A stretch of 9,120 nucleotides of DNA from Rhodospirillaceae bacterium (GTDB lineage: Bacteria; Pseudomonadota; Alphaproteobacteria; Micavibrionales; Micavibrionaceae). Below are positions 6,682 to 9,120 of this stretch, one piece after another. The notes under the pieces are model-generated. The model worked only from the letters and a program-made list of their open reading frames with translations. It searched no databases and was not told where the DNA came from. The stretch is taken from NCBI GenBank assembly GCA_003452275.1, contig DMIT01000004.1, positions 1-9,120 of the forward strand. Reading direction: 5' to 3'. Numbering within the stretch: position 1 is the first letter of the stretch; every line of letters begins with the position of its first letter. The position numbers and the translations under genes were made by a program.

Positions 6682-8310
6682 TCCTTTTTTCCGGCTTGTG
6701 AACTCAGGGGATGCTTCACGTGGATATGAAACTCCGAGTGCAGGCAGGAGATCTCCGCGCAAGGCAAGAAGACGATACACAGCAAACATTTCCAAATAGC
6801 CATTATTGATGGCATTGCTGCGAGAAACAAACCATTCATTCTGGGAGTCGAGAACATCAAGCAATGTTCTGCGATCCAGATTGAACTGGTCTTTATAAGC
6901 TTCGACAACTGTTCCGTTCGCATCGGCTTGTTTGCGGAAAGCTGTCGCTCTCTCGCCGGAAGAAATCATACTTGCCCATGTTCTGCGAACATCTTGTTCC
7001 AGTGCGCGAGCAGATTCATTCCGCTCATCTTTTGCTTGCGCCAAACGGTAAACAAACTCGCGGGAACGCGCTTCATCTCCGCCACCGCGATACAGATTCC
7101 AGTTCGCAATCACCAAAGCAGATGCCGATTTTGTACGACCTTCGACACCGTCCAGATTATCACCGGCAGTTGCACCTGCCTGAAAATCGACTTTAGGATA
7201 GAAGGTTGACTTCGTTGCCTGACGTTCGGCATCAGCCACGTTCACATCCGCTTCCTTGGTATCCAGGGTCGGGCTGTGCGTTAAAGTTTGTTTCACTTCC
7301 GAATCCACATCTGCTTCCAGAATTTGACGTGGAGGAACTGGAACCTGAATATCCGGTTGCGCATTATCACCGACGATACGGCGATAATTTGTATTCGCAT
7401 TGCGCAAAGATTCTTCCACCGCCGATTTCTGGGCTTCGGCAGCATTCAAACGGGCTTTTGTCTGTTCAACGTCCGCCTGAGTTGTACGACCTGCATCAGC
7501 CGACTCAACGATCTGGCTCATGATGTCATTGTGCATTTTCAGATTTTCATCAGCAATCGCCAGCAATTCACGTTGGCGCAAAACATCCAGATAGGCTTCA
7601 ATGATGCTCAAGCCGGAAAATTCCGCAGATTCACGAACGCGATGTGACGCGGAACGGACGCGGTGATATTGACGCTCATTCTCGTACTTTGTGGCAAAAC
7701 CATCAAACAACATTTGGGTCAATGTCAGGGATGCCTGTGAACGATAGAGGTCTGAATGGCCTTCGATTTGTCCTTTTGGATCACTATTGATGCTTTGAAA
7801 ACCTGTATCGGCACGCATATCAATCGATGGCAAATATAATGCTTTTGCCTGCTGCAACTCTTCATCGGTTGCGCGGCGATTATTCGAGATAGACTCCGTT
7901 GCAGGGTTGGTCAGAACACCAACAGCAACCGCGTCACGCAGATTGACGATACGGTCGGTTCCGCGCTGAGTATACGCACCCACCTGTGTTCCGGAAGTAG
8001 CGGTCATTGCAGTCGGTTCCGCAAATTCTGCCGGATTTGTTTTTTGCAAAATCGGAGAATTTTGCTCTGCCAGAACCGGAGGAACATCATCAACTCCGGT
8101 TGCTGGTTCAGCCTGAATAGCCTGCGCCGTCAAAGTATCTACAGAAGAAGGCGCTGTATTTGCGACAGGAGCCGTTCCTGCTGGCAAAGCCAATAACTGA
8201 TCTGATGTTTTATTAGAGAGAGTATTGCCTTGTGCATTGGCATAAGAAGGGCTCAACGCAAGTAATGCTGAAGCACACACAGTCAGCAATTTTTGGTTAT
8301 TTCTATTCAT
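6679..8310 (-). CDS. Type I secretion outer-membrane channel, TolC/LapE family
   Basis: Outer-membrane duct of the type I secretion system. It has 543 residues, longer than typical TolC proteins of about 450-490. A signal peptide is visible: MNRNNQK, then a hydrophobic core, with probable cleavage after SYANA (22-26). Residues 27 to about 118 are Ala/Pro/Thr-rich low complexity, an unusual extension. The paired outer-membrane efflux repeats follow: repeat one from about 121 (VNLRDAVAVG at 122-131, NPATE, LYLPSIDMRAD at 158-168, LTQMLFDG at 197-204) and repeat two from about 332 (THSPTLDTKEADV at 344-356, FYPKVDFQAGA at 370-380, NWNLYRGGG at 403-411). The family-typical RRTLLDVLDSQNEWF lies at 480-494. 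The ATG at 8310 has AAGGA 8 nt upstream. It is the first gene of the five-gene run, and a candidate promoter lies 94-122 bp upstream. Confidence 0.95.
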   Translation of the reverse strand: MNRNNQKLLTVCASALLALSPSYANAQGNTLSNKTSDQLLALPAGTAPVANTAPSSVDTLTAQAIQAEPATGVDDVPPVLAEQNSPILQKTNPAEFAEPTAMTATSGTQVGAYTQRGTDRIVNLRDAVAVGVLTNPATESISNNRRATDEELQQAKALYLPSIDMRADTGFQSINSDPKGQIEGHSDLYRSQASLTLTQMLFDGFATKYENERQYHRVRSASHRVRESAEFSGLSIIEAYLDVLRQRELLAIADENLKMHNDIMSQIVESADAGRTTQADVEQTKARLNAAEAQKSAVEESLRNANTNYRRIVGDNAQPDIQVPVPPRQILEADVDSEVKQTLTHSPTLDTKEADVNVADAERQATKSTFYPKVDFQAGATAGDNLDGVEGRTKSASALVIANWNLYRGGGDEARSREFVYRLAQAKDERNESARALEQDVRRTWASMISSGERATAFRKQADANGTVVEAYKDQFNLDRRTLLDVLDSQNEWFVSRSNAINNGYLEMFAVYRLLALRGDLLPALGVSYPREASPEFTSRKKG

Positions 8311-8355
8311 CTCAACTATCCTTGTAATTTCTCAGTTTGACTTAAAAAATTTTAG

Positions 8356-8387
8356 TTTTTCTCTTATGTTAAAATAACAGAGAAAAA
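8356..8387 (-). promoter_or_regulatory. AT-rich hairpin in the presumed 5' leader of the tolC-type gene
   Basis: Inverted repeat with outer arms TTTTTCTCT (8356-8364) and AGAGAAAAA (8379-8387), continuing after a 3-nt bulge into GTTA-AAA-TAAC (8368-8378), for 13 pairs in all. On the minus strand it lies 46-77 nt upstream of the tolC ATG, followed by another A/T run (8341-8354). It could be a transcript leader structure, an attenuator or an operator. There is no direct evidence for which. Confidence 0.4.
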
Positions 8388-8403
8388 AGAATTCATGACT
8401 TTA

Positions 8404-8432
8404 TTTATGAACTTTTTTGCTACGTTACGCAA
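8404..8432 (-). promoter_or_regulatory. Candidate sigma-70-type promoter for the secretion operon
   Basis: On the minus strand, TTGCGT (8432-8427) and CATAAA (8409-8404) are separated by 17 bp, matching 3 of 6 and 4 of 6 consensus bases. The site lies between the end of the secreted-protein gene and the tolC start, where a promoter would be expected if the operon is expressed independently. The hexamers are weak and the region is AT-rich, so a chance match is quite possible. Confidence 0.3.
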
Positions 8433-8460
8433 GAGCAGGGCGAGTTTTTCGCCCTGTCTT
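8431..8460 (-). terminator. Hairpin downstream of the secreted-protein gene, probable transcription terminator
   Basis: A GC-rich 8-bp stem, CAGGGCGA (8436-8443) with TCGCCCTG (8449-8456) and a 5-nt loop, extends through a one-base bulge by AAGA/TCTT. It starts 25 nt after the stop codon of the upstream gene. The minus-strand tail (CTCTTGCG) is only slightly U-rich, so termination may be partial, leaving some read-through into the secretion genes. Confidence 0.5.
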
Positions 8461-8484
8461 ATTCGAATTTATAAATTATGAAAA

Positions 8485-9120
8485 TTATACAGTTCCAAAG
8501 CCTGATTGTTGTTGCTGTTGGTGGGCGATCTGAACGATGTCGTCAACATGGTTGACGATAACATCTTTCAAGACAACCACATCGACTGCGGCACTTGCGC
8601 TACCTGAACCCGATGCATCCACAGAGATGATGGTGTTGCCACCTTCGGTTCTGGAGAACACAAAGTCATTAATCGCATTGGTCACCGCGCAATTCTCGGT
8701 ATCGATCAGGCTGCTCAGATCAATTTTGTCAACCTTGCTGTCAAAGTTGGAAATCAGCACAGGTTGTTGATCGTGAGCCACATCACTTACCAGAGTGTCC
8801 GCAGACGCAACCGTGGCCGCTGTCGTTACCTTGGCCGCAGCTTCGTTGGCTTTCGCCTCCGCCATCTGGTCGGCATCCGCACCATTGTAGAATGCAAACC
8901 ATGCATCCACAATCTGCGCCGAACTTCCATTGTGACCTGTAATACTGCTTTCCGCAGAAACCGCATTACCGGAAACTTCGTAGTCGGTTGCCTTGGCATT
9001 CAGAGAGATCGATGCAAAGTCCAGATGATCCAGAGAAATCAGTTCGCCATCTTGGGTAATACCATCATGGTTTGCGTCTTTCCATACGACCAGATCTTTC
9101 CAGACAGCATCTTTGCTATC
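8485..9120 (-). CDS. C-terminal part of a type I-secreted RTX/adhesin-like protein (5' end beyond window)
   Basis: The frame is open from the right edge to a TAA at 8487-8485, giving 211 visible residues of a longer protein. Visible residues 8-40 match the recurring WKDAN-type module of large secreted bacterial proteins: DANHDGITQDGE (15-26) fits a 12-residue EF-hand calcium loop with D1, N3, D5, G6, I7 (in place of 8) and E12, followed by LISLDHLDFASISL. Residues 84-108 are Ala-rich. Residues 118-190 resemble the C-terminal type I secretion target domain (VC_A0849-like): ISNFDSKVDKIDLSSLI (123-139), then FVFSRTEGGNTIISVDASG (153-171) and a hydrophobic VVVLKDV (181-187). The tail is HQQQQQSGFGTV. 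Such domains stay uncleaved and are recognised by the ABC transporter; the exporter genes immediately downstream make it their likely cargo, exported to the surface or medium. Total length, RTX repeats and any N-terminal retention module cannot be seen. A GTG at 8910 is internal, not the start. Confidence 0.85.
   Translation of the reverse strand, partial: DSKDAVWKDLVVWKDANHDGITQDGELISLDHLDFASISLNAKATDYEVSGNAVSAESSITGHNGSSAQIVDAWFAFYNGADADQMAEAKANEAAAKVTTAATVASADTLVSDVAHDQQPVLISNFDSKVDKIDLSSLIDTENCAVTNAINDFVFSRTEGGNTIISVDASGSGSASAAVDVVVLKDVIVNHVDDIVQIAHQQQQQSGFGTV

Noticed and set aside
8485..8910. Stand-alone 141-aa gene starting at GTG 8910
   Set aside because: The same frame stays open to the window edge and the upstream residues carry a recognisable EF-hand-type module, so the GTG is internal to a longer gene.

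Overview
Every supportable gene in this window lies on the minus strand, so it reads from high to low coordinates. The window suggests a Gram-negative proteobacterium, most likely an alphaproteobacterium. The grounds are a complete type I secretion system with an outer-membrane TolC component, a short Ppx/GppA protein with a Gly-Gly-Gly-Ser-Leu-Glu-Leu phosphate motif, a eukaryotic-like (type II) isocitrate dehydrogenase, and base composition near 50% GC by eye. The assignment below phylum level is a guess. No rRNA, tRNA, CRISPR or mobile-element signature was seen.

Layout from right to left. At 9120-8485 is the last 211 codons of a larger secreted protein; it has an EF-hand-like calcium loop and a C-terminal type I secretion domain, and its start lies beyond the right edge. 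A 174-bp gap follows, holding a hairpin, a candidate promoter and a second AT-rich hairpin that would fall in the 5' UTR of the next gene. Then comes a tightly packed run of five genes: a TolC-family outer-membrane channel (8310-6679), a LapB/LssB-type ABC transporter with a degenerate C39-like N-terminal domain (6669-4378), a HlyD-family membrane-fusion protein (4375-2975), a short Ppx/GppA-family phosphatase (2964-2059) and an unrecognised acidic 304-residue protein (2049-1135). Gaps inside this run are only 2 to 10 nt, and two stop codons are part of, or abut, the next gene's Shine-Dalgarno sequence. A 9-bp-stem hairpin sits directly after the last stop codon. Left of it, reading off the left edge, is isocitrate dehydrogenase (from 1025), lacking only its C-terminal end.

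How the genes work together: the three secretion genes would form an inner-membrane ABC pump, a periplasmic adaptor and an outer-membrane duct that export, in one step, proteins with an uncleaved C-terminal signal. The protein encoded just upstream is the obvious cargo. The inactive-looking C39 domain is typical of systems that export large RTX proteins or adhesins rather than cleaving double-glycine leader peptides. The Ppx/GppA and unknown genes appear co-transcribed with the exporter, but any functional link is inference.

Most notable points: (1) the isocitrate dehydrogenase keeps the whole type II substrate and metal site but has His-Gly-Thr-Ala-Pro-Asp where NADP enzymes have an Arg-His pair, so NAD may be its real cofactor; (2) the secretion operon runs on into a phosphatase and an unknown acidic protein with a degenerate EF-hand-like loop; (3) the TolC protein has an unusual, roughly 90-residue low-complexity stretch after its signal peptide.
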